In this document: positions 51,201 through 62,649 of the stretch, piece by piece | Numbering within the stretch: position 1 is the stretch's first letter | How the letters are laid out: each line of letters opens with the position of its first letter | DNA from: Acanthopleura granulata | Lineage: Eukaryota > Mollusca > Polyplacophora > Chitonida > Chitonidae | Length of the DNA stretch: 64,000 bases | Direction: 5' to 3' | Assembly: GCA_016165875.1 (NCBI GenBank) | Contig: JABBOT010000002.1 | Coordinates: 27,232,265 to 27,296,264 of the forward strand | Notes under the pieces: model-generated | What the model saw: only the letters and a program-made list of their open reading frames with translations | What the model was told of the DNA's origin: nothing | Databases searched by the model: none | Made by a program: the position numbers and the translations under genes

Positions 51201-54200
51201 CCAAAGTACTGATGTCTTCGTAAGCGTTCAGTTGACATTAACAGTTAATTTGGAGAAAAAGCATAAATTTGCTTACTTGAACAATAAGCAATATGGACTA
51301 AAAAGCAGAAAAAGGGATTAAAATTGCATTTGGAGTCAGGTATCACCCTTTGACCACACCTACAATGAACGGTGCCCCAATGAAAAACCAAAAGAAAAAA
51401 ATTTAGACAGCCTTTAAGTACCAGTTCTGTGGAAGGAACACTAAACTAGTAAGGATGTAGAAAGGAGATGCAACAACCTAATCTTTTAAAAATGGATAAC
51501 ATCTGATATAAAACCATGAAAACACTTATCTGGAAGTCAAGATATGCACATCATACTTCAATAAAATTCATAGCAATGGAAGAATAATGCTCATATTACC
51601 AAAACAAATATCTACATGTAATTAGAAAAAAATGGCTTGAATACAGGTAACATGCACCCAGAAAATGCAACATGCCAAGGTATGTCCATGAATTTGAAAT
51701 GAAGTGTATTGTCTTAATGTGCAGAAATCAGAAAAAAAATATACTCTGTATCGCAAGAGGAAAAATTCTGCTAAAATCACATAAAGGTGACTTACTGCCA
51801 TAGTCCCCTGAGGCTGGCGGTCCACCAGAAATTCCTGCCTGCTCCTGTCTGACTCTACCTGCTGCAGTTCCGTGTGGTCTTGATGAGGAGCTGTGGATGT
51901 GCTGGTGTCTTCTGTCTCTTTCTGAGTCTTCATTACTACGACCACCCTACATTAGCAGCAACAAGAATTCACCTCACTCTCTCAGTACATCGTTCTTCTT
52001 CTTACTACTTCAATTGGAAAGCACATTACCAAATACCAGCAAGGGAAGACTTCACAGGAAAACACATTAATACACATAAATTCCAGTTAAGAGCAGCATA
52101 ACAGAATATTTCCTACGTTATAGAATTACAGAATTTTTTGAAGAAATACAAATATAATCTCAAATGAGTAAAGCCTGTATGGCTCAAAGTTAAGCAGATC
52201 TCTCAAGCTCACAAAATTGCAGAGTACTGCAAGTCGAAACAAAACCTTTGATCAAACCCTGTCTATTCTAGGAAACTGCTGGTTTTCACAGTGGAAATGA
52301 CGCCAGTACTCAATGAAAACTGGAATGCTTAGAAATTAGGGAGTTTTTTGTAACAATTTTTTTTTACCATTCATCTGTTGTTAAATGCCATACTCCAGAA
52401 TTTTTCCACTAACATAATGGTAGTCAGTTTTATTATTGTAGGAAACCGGAGTGTCTGCTGTAAACCACTGACCACACCACAGATTTGCATGCCATATTGG
52501 CGGATGAAAAGCGGCCTTCATCAGAGATAAAGCTGCACAAAGAGTAACAACAGGTTGCATCAGCAGCTTCTTGTCACCAAGTTCAGTAAGGACTGAGAAA
52601 TCTACAAATTCCCTGTTCAAGGCTAAACCTGCACCTCAAGTGTATTGTGGATGGGTGTTATGCATTTTTCCACTAAGCTATGTCTTGCTCCCAGGAATAT
52701 AATTATTTATTTATTTATTTATTTGATTGGTGTTTTACGCCATACTCAAGAATATTTCACTTATACGATGGCGGGCAGCATTATGGCGGGAGGAAACCCG
52801 GCAGAGCCCGGGGAAACCCACCACCATCCGCAGGTTGCTGGCAGACCTTCCGACGTACGGCCAGAGAGGAAGCCAGCATGATCTGGTCTTGAACTCACAG
52901 TGGCCGCATTGGTGGGAGGCTTCAGGTCATTGTGCTGCAATAGCGCGTTAACCAACTGAGCCACGGAGGCCCCAATATAATTATTAAATGCACTGGATCA
53001 ATACAATTATTAAATGCACTGGATCAATATGGATGAATCATGAAGTGTACTCACAAATTTTAGCATGTTCCAGTCAAAAACATAATCATATGTGAATCCC
53101 TGTCGATGGAATAAGTTTCGGTATAACTGTCGCAGGTAGGAGTAGTCGGGTTTGTCATCAAATCGCAATGACCGACAAAAGTTCAGGTATGTAGCAAATT
53201 CAGCTGCAAACAAATGAAAAATAAGACATGAACACCTTGAAAAAATATCTTACATAAGTCTGGATGGTATTCTGGGGATATAACAGGTAGGGGAGGGGTA
53301 AAGAGGGAGTTATCAAAATGCCCTAATCAACGTTTATTGCTTGTTTTATGAAGTTTGCATGTATTTCACTGTTAAATGTTCCATCTAGTCCTTCAGGGAG
53401 TGTATTTTTGGGGGATCAGTCCATAAGGGCAGTATCCTTATGAAATTGGACGCATTATTATTATTATGCATTATTATTATTAGGCCAGAAAAGCCAATAC
53501 CCTTTTGAAATTATCCAGATTATTATTATTCCCTGTTTCTAAAGTGGTTAAGAATATTCTTAACTTATTTTGTTATGCACTTGTAGGGAAAATGGCTCCC
53601 TCACAGAAAATGAAACTTAGGCATAATATGTGGTCAGGTGTGAACTGATGAATATGAAAAGTCTGGTATGACAGATCACATGGTTGGTAGCCATCTTGCA
53701 GTCCCTATTTTCATCTTCTTGTCAAAATTGGGTGAATGGAATCTCTATGAAATTCGCATGCACAATGTTCGACTTATATGACAAAACTTGTTTAATGATA
53801 GTTATGCAAATATGCTCTGGTGGCCATCTTTAACATGTCACATGGCATCGTTGTTGCTAAATTTGACCAATTTTGTTCAACGTGTGTATTTATATGTAAG
53901 TTAACTTGATGAATGTAGAAATGTGCTTAGAATTTGTCTGCAGTAGTTTCTGACATATTGCCAAACAAGTGTTCAAAAATGTCCTTTTTACTTAACAAGT
54001 GAAGCTTGTGCAAAACGACATAAAATCCTTTCATGGTTCAAGTCAATGGCATGTTAAGAAAGCCTCCTCTCAATGTTCCATGTAGAAATCAGTTCTGCCT
54101 AAAGCCTTTGAATCTGGGACCACATCAGCAGTTGTACTGGAAACTACAGTCATCCTTCTAATAATGTATTCTTTCTCTCTATGGTTATCCATATGACTAG

Positions 54201-57200
54201 AAGATCAAAAAGGAGGTTCTCTACATTGGCCTCTAGAACTACACCTATTGTATATCATTCCTGGCAGTCTAGTGTCGAACTCCTGTTGGTTACATTTCAT
54301 TTTTGTTTGTGGCATACAGGCTGATCCCTAGAATTGCTGTCCCCGACAGCTTTATTAAAGTGGAAGACCTCTTAGAAATGAGCTTATGGTGAGTGAAAGA
54401 CCTTTGAAAACTGTATCCAATTATACCTTCACATTTCTAAGATACCATTTCAACCATTCCATGTTTGATTGTATTACAATGCATTAGCAGGTAATAGCCA
54501 AGTGACCTATCAATGTCAAAGAGCTAATGTGTTCATACTACACTGGTGTAACATGATTACAAAGGAGACAATGGAACATACCATCAAAGTGTTTAAGTGT
54601 CAATGGCCCTGAAAACCTCTTGTGATAATCATACATCCTAACATAAATGCATACTCTTGAAAGTATGTATATATCCAGTGGATAGAGGATTTTAAATGTT
54701 TAATACCCTAATTCTTCAACCTTTTCAGTCTCCTCTGCAACCAATATTTTTAAAAATTGACTAAACTATGGGGTGTAGAGAAATAATTTACACAGTTTTA
54801 TGAAGCTCACATCTTTAATCACAAAAACAAATCATTTCAAGCATTGTTTTCATCACTGTATGCATAACATCTGCAGAAAAAAGTATTTTGGTGGTTGAAA
54901 AGGTTGAAGATATACAGTAGATCAATAGACCTATGCACCACATACACATGTTTATTTATGCAGTTACTGCATGTAAACAAATGACAAATCAGACTAAATC
55001 AAAAACTAGACCCCAAGTGCTGTGAAATGGATCTATTGCTCTTCTTCTAATTTTATTCTTCTTGTAACTAGTGACCAGCTGTCTTCCTGTATAATTCATT
55101 AGTCTTCTCCACGCACAAAGTGCCTATCTGTTCTTGTGTCCGTAATGGGGGACCCGGCAGCAGCATTTTGCATCACTTTATGCTGATCTTTTCTTCCCCA
55201 GCACATGATATTAGTTTAAAGAGAATGCATTACACTAGAATGTCATATTGTGATATACTGTAAGACCGAAGACATTTCCCTCACAAAATTTTGGTACAAA
55301 GTCCTTACTATTTCCATTTGTTTGGTCAGTGTGAGCACTAAGTCAGCCCCAAATATGTTCATTATTTGTACCACTGCTGAATGTGGCAATAGATCAGGGC
55401 AACACATCATAATACATGTTTATTATAAATCTTGGTCAAGTTTGTACAGGGGAAAATTTTTGGTCCGATGCTAGCTGGTGGCTTTCCATCCTTCGAATAT
55501 ACCACCACTGCTTGTAACTGGTGAGGGGCATCAGCTAAATGTATTTTGTCAACTGAAAACTGGCACCATTTGATTGAGGTTTGAGGACTGTCAGCTGACT
55601 TGAGAAATTGCACAAAATCACTCAACTGCTAACTCTCAAATGAAATGAAATAAATTTTTTGAACAGCTTACAGATTCATAACTTAATATCGCGGCTAACA
55701 GTTATTTCATATGTTAAATTGCTAACCTGAATCAGACACTTGATTTGTGCAGGTGGGGAGGGGGCATTTTTTAAAATGCATATACATGTATACTAAACCG
55801 AAAATCCAGCAACTTGCAGATGGTCGAGAGTTTCCCTCAAGCTCTGTCTGGTTTCCATAATGCTAGCTGCCATCACAGAAGTGAAATATTCACCAACAGG
55901 GCATAAAACACCGATCAAGTAAATAAATAAATGACCCAAAAGTCACACATTTCCACACCCAACATTTAAAATCACATGAAGCTGGGCAACACACTTCTTT
56001 CAACACAGAATTAAGACTGTCCACAAAGCTGAAAATGTTTCGGCATATTTGTTTAATAATATGCTCCTTACAATTTTAAAACAGCAAGCAAATACCTGCA
56101 GGCACTCAAATGCACACAACCACTGTTTAAGTTATCCTGAAACAGGAGGCAAAGAGACAAAATGGCCAAAAATGGCATGCAAATTTTGCTGGGAAACCAT
56201 GAAAGCATAACATATCATTTTGTACTTTTTTTAAATATTTATAAAATAAAGTTAAATCTTATCCTATTATCCCATTAATTCAGCTTATGAAGCTTATTTT
56301 AGATCAGACTCCTAAGAAACATAGTTTACATGCAGTATATCAGGGTGTTCATTAGTAGACAGCATGCAGCGATTTTCAGTGGCTGTGAGTGGCAAAACCG
56401 CCTACTACTAAAGCTGATAAGAAAATAAAAAGTAATATGGTTTCGTTGTTGTTTCGCTGTTGTGAAAGAAAACGCTTGTATCTCTGACTTGGTCACTGTA
56501 AAAGCCTCGTTGTTACACACTTTTGCCTCTATGCTATAACTTGTGTTTATCATTTTGATGACATTACTTCATTTAGTGTGACAAATTTGATTACATAATC
56601 TTCTTGACTTACAAAACTTGCATGTATTCTAACCGCAACTGACACTTCCTGCGTGACTCATACATTGCCTGGAAATTTGCACAGGTTGTAAATGTGACAG
56701 GCAAGGCACCTGTCCGTTATATATTCTTGGGCAGTAACCCAAGGGGTCATGGTCAAATGTGGGACTCCGGTACACAACTCATCGAAAGCAGTTCCATTGA
56801 TTTTGAGTCCAGAAATCTACAGTGATTTGCCATTACCATCCTCAAAAAAGAGCAAGTGCATTTGATGGCCTTTCTGGATATAAAACTAGAAGGATAATAA
56901 ATGAAAGCACTACTCCAGATATAATTAAAAGTTTTATTCACTGCATAATCATTGCATGTAAATCCCCAAAAAACAGTGAAGAAAACACCATGAAAGGAAG
57001 CTAATATTTGACCATACCACATAGTCTACTTCATTAAACGCACCGACACTGTACTTCAGTGAAACTACTTCCGGAAATTTCTCCACATTTTTCCATACCT
57101 CTACAACAGGTCTCTGGTGACTCTCACCAACAGACCCTTAAATAGTACTAAATATTATTTGTTGCAGTTGTAAGATGTAGAGCAGTGTTCACCCACAATA

Positions 57201-60200
57201 AAGGATATTGCTAAATATGTAAATCTTAAGCACAAAATGGGCAGATTTTATGAAGTGGATCATAGGTTCATTAAAGTAAAAAAGTACGCAAAACTGAATC
57301 ATAATCAGACAATATTTTGAGCAGTTAAAGCACGGAAAGCACCCACCAATTAGAACCGTTAAACATGTAACAATTATGCCCTAATCTAAGTGATTTTTGA
57401 CCTTGATGAAGGGCAACAAAATGAACCCAGAATGCACTAATTTTACCAAAATCAGACAATATTTGAAGCAGTTATAGCATAGACAACAACAATTCAGAAT
57501 TCAGGAAATCACTGCTAAAGCATACACAAACTTATGTATGGGTTTAAACTGTCCAGACAACCAAGTTCAAATCAGTCAAAGCGTGTGGGCTTCTAAATTC
57601 TATTTCAGTAAGTTCCAGAGGAATGTTTCTATGAACGTGTTTGGATTGATTTTGGGCAATTTTGGAAAGCAAAAAAGTCTAACTCTTAAACCTCAGTCTC
57701 TATCATGTGAGAATATGATAGGTAGGCCTCTTTTATGAGCTCTAGTGTGCAATTTTAGATTCTTGGATATATTGGACTGGACCAATTTCACATGAAGAAG
57801 TGGTAAAACAATTAACCACCAGCTTTCATTGTGAAGAGTTTATTTCCTGGTTTGTGCAAAAAAGAGAAAGGTCAGGGTTCTAAAACCGACCTTTCACAAA
57901 GCGAAGTCTGTAAAACCTAAAGTCCACCCACCTTTCTGGACCCTTCTAAAAACTGTGTTTCATGCTTTAACAACATAAAACAGAATGTTAGCTTAGAAGT
58001 GTAAAACAACATTCAAACTAACATTCCCTGTACAAACACATACAGGTCTTTACCTGAGTTTCCTTCACTAATACCAGATAGCTAAAACTGAGGAATTCGA
58101 GCAGTTATTGTGACAAAAAACTTATTCACAGATCTAGCTCTACCGGTCTTAGCCATAGTTTATTATCTACAGAGGCTAAGCCCTAGATTCTTCCTACTCC
58201 CTGCCGCTGTATTTTACCAACATACCGTGCTGTCAATTTCACTTTGATGTTGGCATCAATAAACATTTATTTCCGTAGACCACATGTCTAAGCTGTTCGT
58301 TGTACCGTGTTGTTTTTGCACAACCTCTAGTACATGTACACAGGTTCATACCTCCTCGACAGTAGATCCTTTTCCAAAGTCATTCGCACCAAGTTGGCCA
58401 TGTTGACAAGTATGTCATCATTTTGGGGGTCCACTGGTCAAGCACTTTGCTCTTGCCGGACTTTACTGATCGAGACTCAGAAGCAAACAACACAAAAGCA
58501 CATAGTGCAGTTCGACAGCTATGGACTCGCAGATCTGTATGACCATAGACACAGTTTGTACAAAACTGAAATTGCGATACAATCTAAAAGGCGAACAGAG
58601 AAGGTGAAGTCTGGCAAGAGATGAGTGCTTGACTAGCTGGCACCCAAAATGATGATGTCAACAGATGTCAGATGTCAACATGGCCAGTCTGGTGTGAATG
58701 ACTTTCAAAATGGATCTACTGTCAAGGAGTTTTGTACCAGTGTGCAAAAGATAATAATCTATGGGTAAGCCCGCTAGAGCTAGCACAGATCAAGCCACTT
58801 TTCAATTTTGGCCTGAGGTATCACATACTCAATGAATCCTGTTAGTTTCATCATACTCCTCCTGGTAGTTTTCAAGATATAAGCAAACTGGACATACCAA
58901 CCCACAGAAAAAAAGAGATCACTATGTATCCCCTAAAATGTACCTGAGAAAAAGATAACGAACTTTATGTGACCATATGATATCTATTCAAATGCTTGTG
59001 TATACATTTGTTCTACACGTAATGGGGTTTTTTTTCTTGGCATTTAACTGAAAACCAACCCCAGTAGTTCTCAGTGATGTCACACCACTGATAATGAGGG
59101 AAAAATTGATACGCTAACTACTGGTGTGAAAAAGACAAATTAACGAACACAACACCATTTGGCTAACGATGACTACAAGTCTGAGATTCTGTTTATCATA
59201 TAATTCGATTGGGAAATTTACGAGCAAAAAAAAAATCACATCACTTCTGGATAAATTTTATGACAGAACAGCATGCATGTGCCCCATCACTACTTCAACA
59301 GCAAACGCATGCCTGTGCAACAGTACCATAGTTCAGCAAAAATCTTAATGTATCCAGGGAATATATTTTAAATGCATAATCAGAGTTAAGATTGTATCGC
59401 ATAGGACTGTTTCAACATCTGGATGCTGCTGTTTCTCAAAGTGGTTATTTTTTTGTGCTGGTCTTAATACACTTCGCATAAGCGCTCAGTACTTTACCAC
59501 AGGGCTATCTTGGTGATTGGTGCAGATCTGACCTGGATTTACGGGTCAGAGAGCTTCCGTTTTGTTTTATATCGAAGTTGATGGAGAATTTGAATTCAGT
59601 TACTAACAACCCTTTGTGCTGATAGGTGTTTAGGCGACTGTAATGGATATTAATGGACTTAATGGATATTACGTTTTTGTGGCCTGAAATTTGCATATCT
59701 TGGCTTGGAATAAGTAACAATGCTGTCATTGAGTTCATGGATGAGATCGGAGATGTGTACAGGAACTTTGCCTATAATATTACATGGTCAGTGAGACTTT
59801 TTTTCATGAGATAACAGCGGACGTAACTGAGGACATGCTATTTTAACTGTGCAACTGACCGTCTGAACTAAGATAAGGGCATTGTGTTTGCTGCTAAATA
59901 TAAAAAGTTGCTTGATCGGCAAAAATCCTCTGCAAAAAAAAAAATAGCTCGTCGTTTGCTTCAGTCCTTGGCAGCCGAGCTGGTCGAGTGGTAAATTGAA
60001 GGGTTCCATGACTTTGAAGGGTGTATCATTTCATCGATGACTTTCTCTTAAAATACATTTCTAATTGTTGCTATCAGTCTAACCATACATGCTAGGATTG
60101 CCTCTTAGCTCTGAAGACAGACGTTTCCTTAAATGGCAAATATACTCACATGGAAATCCTTTACACAACTCCTCAATTGGTGTTGACATCTTTTTCTCAC

Positions 60201-62301
60201 TTATTCTCTCATACTTCTGTCTTTTTGTAGCTGCCTTCAAGCCTTGCCAGGGTAGACTGCCCCTCAGAAAGTACATGAATACATAACCTAATGACTCCAT
60301 GTCATCTCTCCTACTTTGTTCTACAAAAAAACCCAGAGTTTGAAAGATGACAAGTTAAATAAACCGGGGAACGAACAAGTTTTCTTGAAGTATTACTTTT
60401 ACAACAGTTGTCCCACTCTTATTCTGTTGGAAAAGGACGAAATAGTCACGAGTATGAACGTACACGTATATGCTTGGGGTTTTACATCATACTCCACAAT
60501 TTTCAGTTTAAGTACTCCTTAAGGAGTGCTGCCACCACTAGAACATCACACTGAAATCACCAGACATGACATCCCACCCAGTCACATTTTACAGACGCTG
60601 AGCCGACAGTCATATTTCCTTGCTACCAACCTTTCAGTGCTGAGCACCAAGTGAGTCAGCAGCAAGTGCAATTTTTAGAGTCCCTCGTATGACCCGACCC
60701 TGGGATTGCTTCCACATATCCCGAGCGTGAGGTAGATGCTCTAACCACTTGGCCAACAAGGCGGTAAAAACAATAAAGCCAAGAACTCGACTTGTAATTT
60801 GTCATTTTAAAGCCATATTCCCTGTTTCAATTCAAGACAGTAAAATGAATAGATTCATGCTAACATCAGTGAGGAACTTCGGGGAGTAATGACACACTAA
60901 GACCATTGTGTTACCCAAGTTTAACAGGCACTATTTATTTCCTTGGGCATATATGCATATATTTACCTAAGATTTTTTCAATTACATGTATAGGATATCG
61001 GTCAGGTACAGGTGGAGGAAACCAGGAAACCACGGACCTTAGCCACAAACTCGACAAACCTCTTGACCTCTTAGGCCGCTAGAGAATCAGCATGATCTGA
61101 ATTCTAACCTGGGAGTTTACTGGTCATGGGGGCCCCCTAGACACAACGAGCCAGCCATTTTAGCATCTAAGCCAGTGAGATCCCAACTGGCACTTTAATA
61201 TTTACCTCTATTTGTGGTCTAATTTCAATCTATTTAATTACTCTAGTCTGGAAGAGTGACAGGTCTGGCAGGGTAAACTTAACTGTAGGTCTATAAAATT
61301 TTGTATTTAAGAGGAAACATTTCTTGATGTAAATTACAGCAATGCACTTAATTTATATCAGCTGTTTTTTGTGGGTCTCTAAAATAATGTGAACATTTTG
61401 GGGCTCTGAAAATAATTGTAATGGCACACCATACAGTAAGACTGAGGTAATCAAGCAGTGGCTAGAAAAATGTGCACATACCTATTCCTAAATGTGTGTT
61501 TATACTGGCATATCTGGCCGTCCCTGTGAGATTCTTATTTTCCCTGTATGGTATATGTTGGTGTGTTCTTGCATCTCGATACTTTTTGGCCAAACCAAAG
61601 TCTATTATATATACAAGGTTGCCCTTCTTTCCAAGGCCCATGAGAAAATTGTCAGGCTTCACATCTCTATGGATAAAGTTTTTCGAATGTATATATTCAA
61701 TTCTGCTTATCTGAAACAGAAAAAAAACACTTATTTAAAAAATTAATTAAACAGCCTATTGAACAGAAGACATTTTTCAGTGTAACTAACATAATACCCC
61801 AACAGCCACGTGAAATCTTTCCTTGTACTTTAAAGGGCTTGAACTACAGATTATCAGACACTTCCACACATACATTTACCCCTCAAGCTATCAAGTGCAA
61901 TAGGAGTACTGATATACGTTGACAAAAGCCATGTTTGAGTAAATCCTGATTTAAGCTGAATTTGTGCAACACAGATCAAGTACAGGAAGCCACACAGATA
62001 AGTTGTCATTCAAAGAAATTACATGTACTCTAACTATGGTCACAATAGTGCATAAAACTACTGAAAGTGACTATAACAATGCATGATTTTGCCACAGCTA
62101 CTACAATACTTCATCATAAGATGTTTCAGCAAATGTGACTTGTTAGACTTACCAACTGGTCTGCCAACAAAAGGACTGTTTTGAGACTGAATTTTCTTGA
62201 GCAGAAATTGAAAAGATCTTCTAAACTAGGTCCCAGTAGTTCCATTACCATCACATTGTAGTCTCCTTCTGCCCCACACCATTTGATCGTTGGAATTCCA
62301 A
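39049..62301 (-). CDS. CSNK1D/E-like (doubletime): Casein kinase 1 delta/epsilon, 5' end outside window
   Basis: A Ser/Thr kinase that phosphorylates PER-type clock proteins, Wnt and Hedgehog pathway proteins and others, in nucleus and cytoplasm. Five exons read in phase from [20 protein letters not shown] to the tail. They contain the catalytic loop HRDVKPDNF, the [10 protein letters not shown] magnesium loop, [16 protein letters not shown], and the CK1-typical segments [18 protein letters not shown] and [12 protein letters not shown]. Compared with human CK1 delta, about the first 62 residues (glycine loop and the ATP-binding Lys) are missing, because those exons lie above base 64000. The tail exon [14 protein letters not shown] is followed by either of two terminal exons in the same phase. 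With the distal one the visible part is 360 residues. Delta and epsilon split within vertebrates, so an invertebrate gene is best called delta/epsilon. Identification is secure. Confidence 0.96.
39469..39474 (-). promoter_or_regulatory. Candidate poly(A) signal for the proximal terminal exon
   Basis: AATAAA on the minus strand, about 1.7 kb after the stop at 41174 and before the distal terminal exon at 39284. If used, it would end the proximal isoform ahead of the distal exon. Confidence 0.35.
41174..41439 (-). CDS. CK1 alternative terminal exon, proximal (ends QWKNRP)
   Basis: Begins two bases into a codon after a CCACTAG acceptor and reads [60 protein letters not shown] and ends SAMQWKNRP then TAA. 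The tail is rich in Ser, Arg and Pro with many potential phosphorylation sites. Joined to the 51796 exon it gives [14 protein letters not shown] poly(A) signal candidate lies at 39469-39474. The tail does not resemble vertebrate CK1 tails as far as I can recall. Confidence 0.85.
42612..43080 (+). repeat. Tandem repeat, ~155-bp unit, array 1
   Basis: The marker TGTATCT.GATG..GTCTACAC recurs near 42715, 42875 and 43055. Other unit parts are AAGTTTTGTTGAAAT, TTAACATATGCTGGATGAAC and GACAGACAACTGACCACTG. The same family forms the array at 62650-63180. A tRNA-like insert (minus strand, about 42945-43025, GGCTAGAGCGTCCACTTTGA) interrupts it. It lies in a kinase-gene intron. Confidence 0.65.
43856..44420 (+). 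repeat. Dispersed ~550-bp repeat, copy 2
   Basis: Partner of 7483-8060. It differs by a T-rich expansion (43885-43899), an insertion of about 20 bases after GTAAGCTGCTAG, and point changes spread evenly. It lies in a kinase-gene intron. Confidence 0.7.
45580..45639 (-). CDS. Candidate 60-base cassette exon of CK1
   Basis: Flanked by a strong acceptor (CCTCCTATTCTAG) and donor (ACA|GTATGT) on the minus strand. It is exactly 60 bases, enters and leaves in phase 1, and is open in the required frame: [20 protein letters not shown]. Its inclusion would insert 20 residues between DYG and either terminal exon without changing frame. I know no homologous segment in CK1 of other animals, so it is supported by splice signals and phase only. 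Confidence 0.45.
46490..47270 (+). repeat. Tandem repeat, ~159-bp unit, array 2
   Basis: Homologous to 35400-35940. It shares CCAAGAGATATT.TGTATAAT, AAAATTAATAGGGTTCTT, GTTTGGTGAGCTTGGGACAA and AATGACCTTGAAGAAAAA. The array is interrupted around 46800-47040 and ends in GACAGACAGACGGACAAATA followed by CCGCTACGACAATACCCC. Confidence 0.65.
49747..49893 (-). mobile_element. SINE family 1, short internally deleted copy with TSD
   Basis: The tail block up to CACCATACTCC jumps to AGAGAGGAAGCCAGCATGAG and the tRNA-like head. A perfect 11-bp direct repeat, ACGCACAATAG, flanks it (49736-49746 and 49894-49904). The deletion is close to, but not at the same base as, that in the 38005 copy. Confidence 0.85.
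51796..51946 (-). CDS. CK1 exon: proximal regulatory tail
   Basis: Fifty codons plus one base: [20 protein letters not shown] through [12 protein letters not shown] to PPASGDYG. It aligns in position and charge pattern with GASRAADDAERERRDREER of human CK1 delta. Acceptor TAATGTAG, donor GCA|GTAAGT, phase 1 out. Every candidate following exon accepts this phase. Confidence 0.93.
52370..52432 (-). mobile_element. SINE family 1, small 3' fragment
   Basis: TGTTAAATGCCATACTCCAG then ATTTTTCCACTAACATAATG resembles the family tail at low similarity. Confidence 0.4.
52708..52973 (-). mobile_element. SINE family 1, best-preserved full-length copy
   Basis: Read on the minus strand: a tRNA-like head from GGGGCCTCCGTGGCTCAGTT (A box) through GAGTTCAAGACCAG (B box), then the body with GGTCTGCCAGCAACCTGCGG and CCCCGGGCTCTGCC, then GTGAAATATTCTTGAGTATG, and a tail of AAATAAATAAATAAAT. 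A 12-bp direct repeat, AATATAATTATT, flanks it (52696-52707 and 52974-52985), a target-site duplication. It lies in a kinase intron, about 80 bases from a donor site. Confidence 0.93.
52979..53030. repeat. 26-bp tandem duplication beside a splice donor
   Basis: AATTATTAAATGCACTGGAT plus CAATAC is repeated at once, with one change at the last base. It overlaps the target-site copy of the SINE and ends 23 bases short of the GT of the kinase exon donor at 53053-53054. Confidence 0.95.
53055..53203 (-). CDS. CK1 exon: end of the kinase domain
   Basis: Codes [37 protein letters not shown] and [13 protein letters not shown]. Acceptor TTTGCAG, donor TTT|GTGAGT, phase 0 out. Twenty-four bases past the donor lies a 26-bp tandem duplication next to a SINE. 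Confidence 0.97.
55808..55935 (+). mobile_element. SINE family 1, 3' half
   Basis: In plus orientation: CAACTTGCAGATGGTCG, TCTGGTTTCCATAATGCTAG, GTGAAATATTCACCAA and AAACACCGATCAAGTAAATA with an AAATAAATAAATG end. Confidence 0.75.
58343..58738. repeat. Inverted-repeat element in a kinase intron
   Basis: The arm at 58343-58470 and the arm at 58603-58738 are imperfect reverse complements. They share CCAAAATGATGATG, GTCAACATGGCCA, GAATGACTTT, GGATCTACTGTC and GGCAAGAG. A loop of about 130 bases separates them. The 96-codon open frame at 58334-58624 lies inside and is most likely accidental. Confidence 0.8.
60150..60320 (-). CDS. CK1 exon: [13 protein letters not shown] to CKGFP
   Basis: Begins with the second base of the Glu codon, then [40 protein letters not shown] and [13 protein letters not shown]. 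The residue pair LR in [10 protein letters not shown] differs from NL in human CK1 delta. Acceptor TTTTTGTAG, donor T|GTGAGT, phase 1 out. Confidence 0.96.
60468..60765 (-). mobile_element. tRNA-derived SINE, family 2
   Basis: Minus strand: CTTGTTGGCCAAGTGGTTAG then AGCATCTACCTCACGCTCGG (tRNA-like head), GTCGGGTCATACGA, and a body with AAAATGTGACTGGGTGGGAT and GTTCTAGTGGTGGCAGCACT. Relative of 20449-20805. It lies in the intron 60321-61481. Confidence 0.65.
60990..61185 (-). mobile_element. tRNA-derived SINE, diverged third type
   Basis: Minus strand: CACTGGCTTAGATGCTAAAA (A-box-like), CCCAGGTTAGAATTCAGATC (B-box-like) and CATGCTGATTCTCTAGCGGC, which parallels CATGCTGGCTTCCTCTCCGG of family 1. 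The rest of the body differs. It could be an old family 1 copy. Confidence 0.5.
61482..61710 (-). CDS. CK1 exon: catalytic loop and activation segment
   Basis: Codes [20 protein letters not shown], the DFG loop, and [20 protein letters not shown], ending at INTHLGI plus one base. Acceptor TTTCAG, donor G|GTATGT. Short frames on the plus strand here are shadows. Confidence 0.97.
62153..62301 (-). CDS. CK1 exon: VGIPTI to LLLADQL
   Basis: The first visible exon begins with two bases of a split Val codon after a CTTTAG acceptor. It codes [20 protein letters not shown], then [17 protein letters not shown] and LLLADQL. Donor TTG|GTAAGT, phase 0 out. Confidence 0.96.
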
Positions 62302-62649
62302 CTAAAGAAGATATGAAGAAAATTTTTCTTAACAGTAAATAAAGATTTCCGAGAATTCAAGGCAAGATTTGTGCAATCATAATGTGGTATCAGCCAGCAC
62401 TCTGTGGTAGCAAACTAAATGCTCCAAACAGAAATCATTCCTACAGAACCATATAATCCAATATGTTAAATGATTATGGACCAACCACTCAGCACAAGAC
62501 ACTGCATTTCCTTTCCCGCATGCATATATAGTGATCACACACATTGTAAAATTGATTCAATTGTATAAAATAGATTATGTCTATTTTTTTTTTATTCAGC
62601 TACTTACAAAGGAGATTACAAAATTATTTACATATAACAGATAACAGAC

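Larger units (their letters stand above)
53204..60149 (-). other. Longest kinase-gene intron visible, 6.9 kb
   Basis: No exon is seen inside. It holds a SINE fragment (55808-55935), an inverted-repeat element (58343-58738), and short TTA/ATT triplet runs near 53455-53530. The rest is AT-rich and shows nothing I can name. Confidence 0.6.

Noticed and set aside
52900..52973. tRNA-like sequences at the heads of SINEs, taken as tRNA genes
   Set aside because: They have A- and B-box-like strings but do not pair into a full cloverleaf and are joined to SINE bodies.
58334..58624. 96-codon plus-strand frame
   Set aside because: It lies across one arm and the loop of an inverted-repeat element, so an accidental frame is more likely than a gene.
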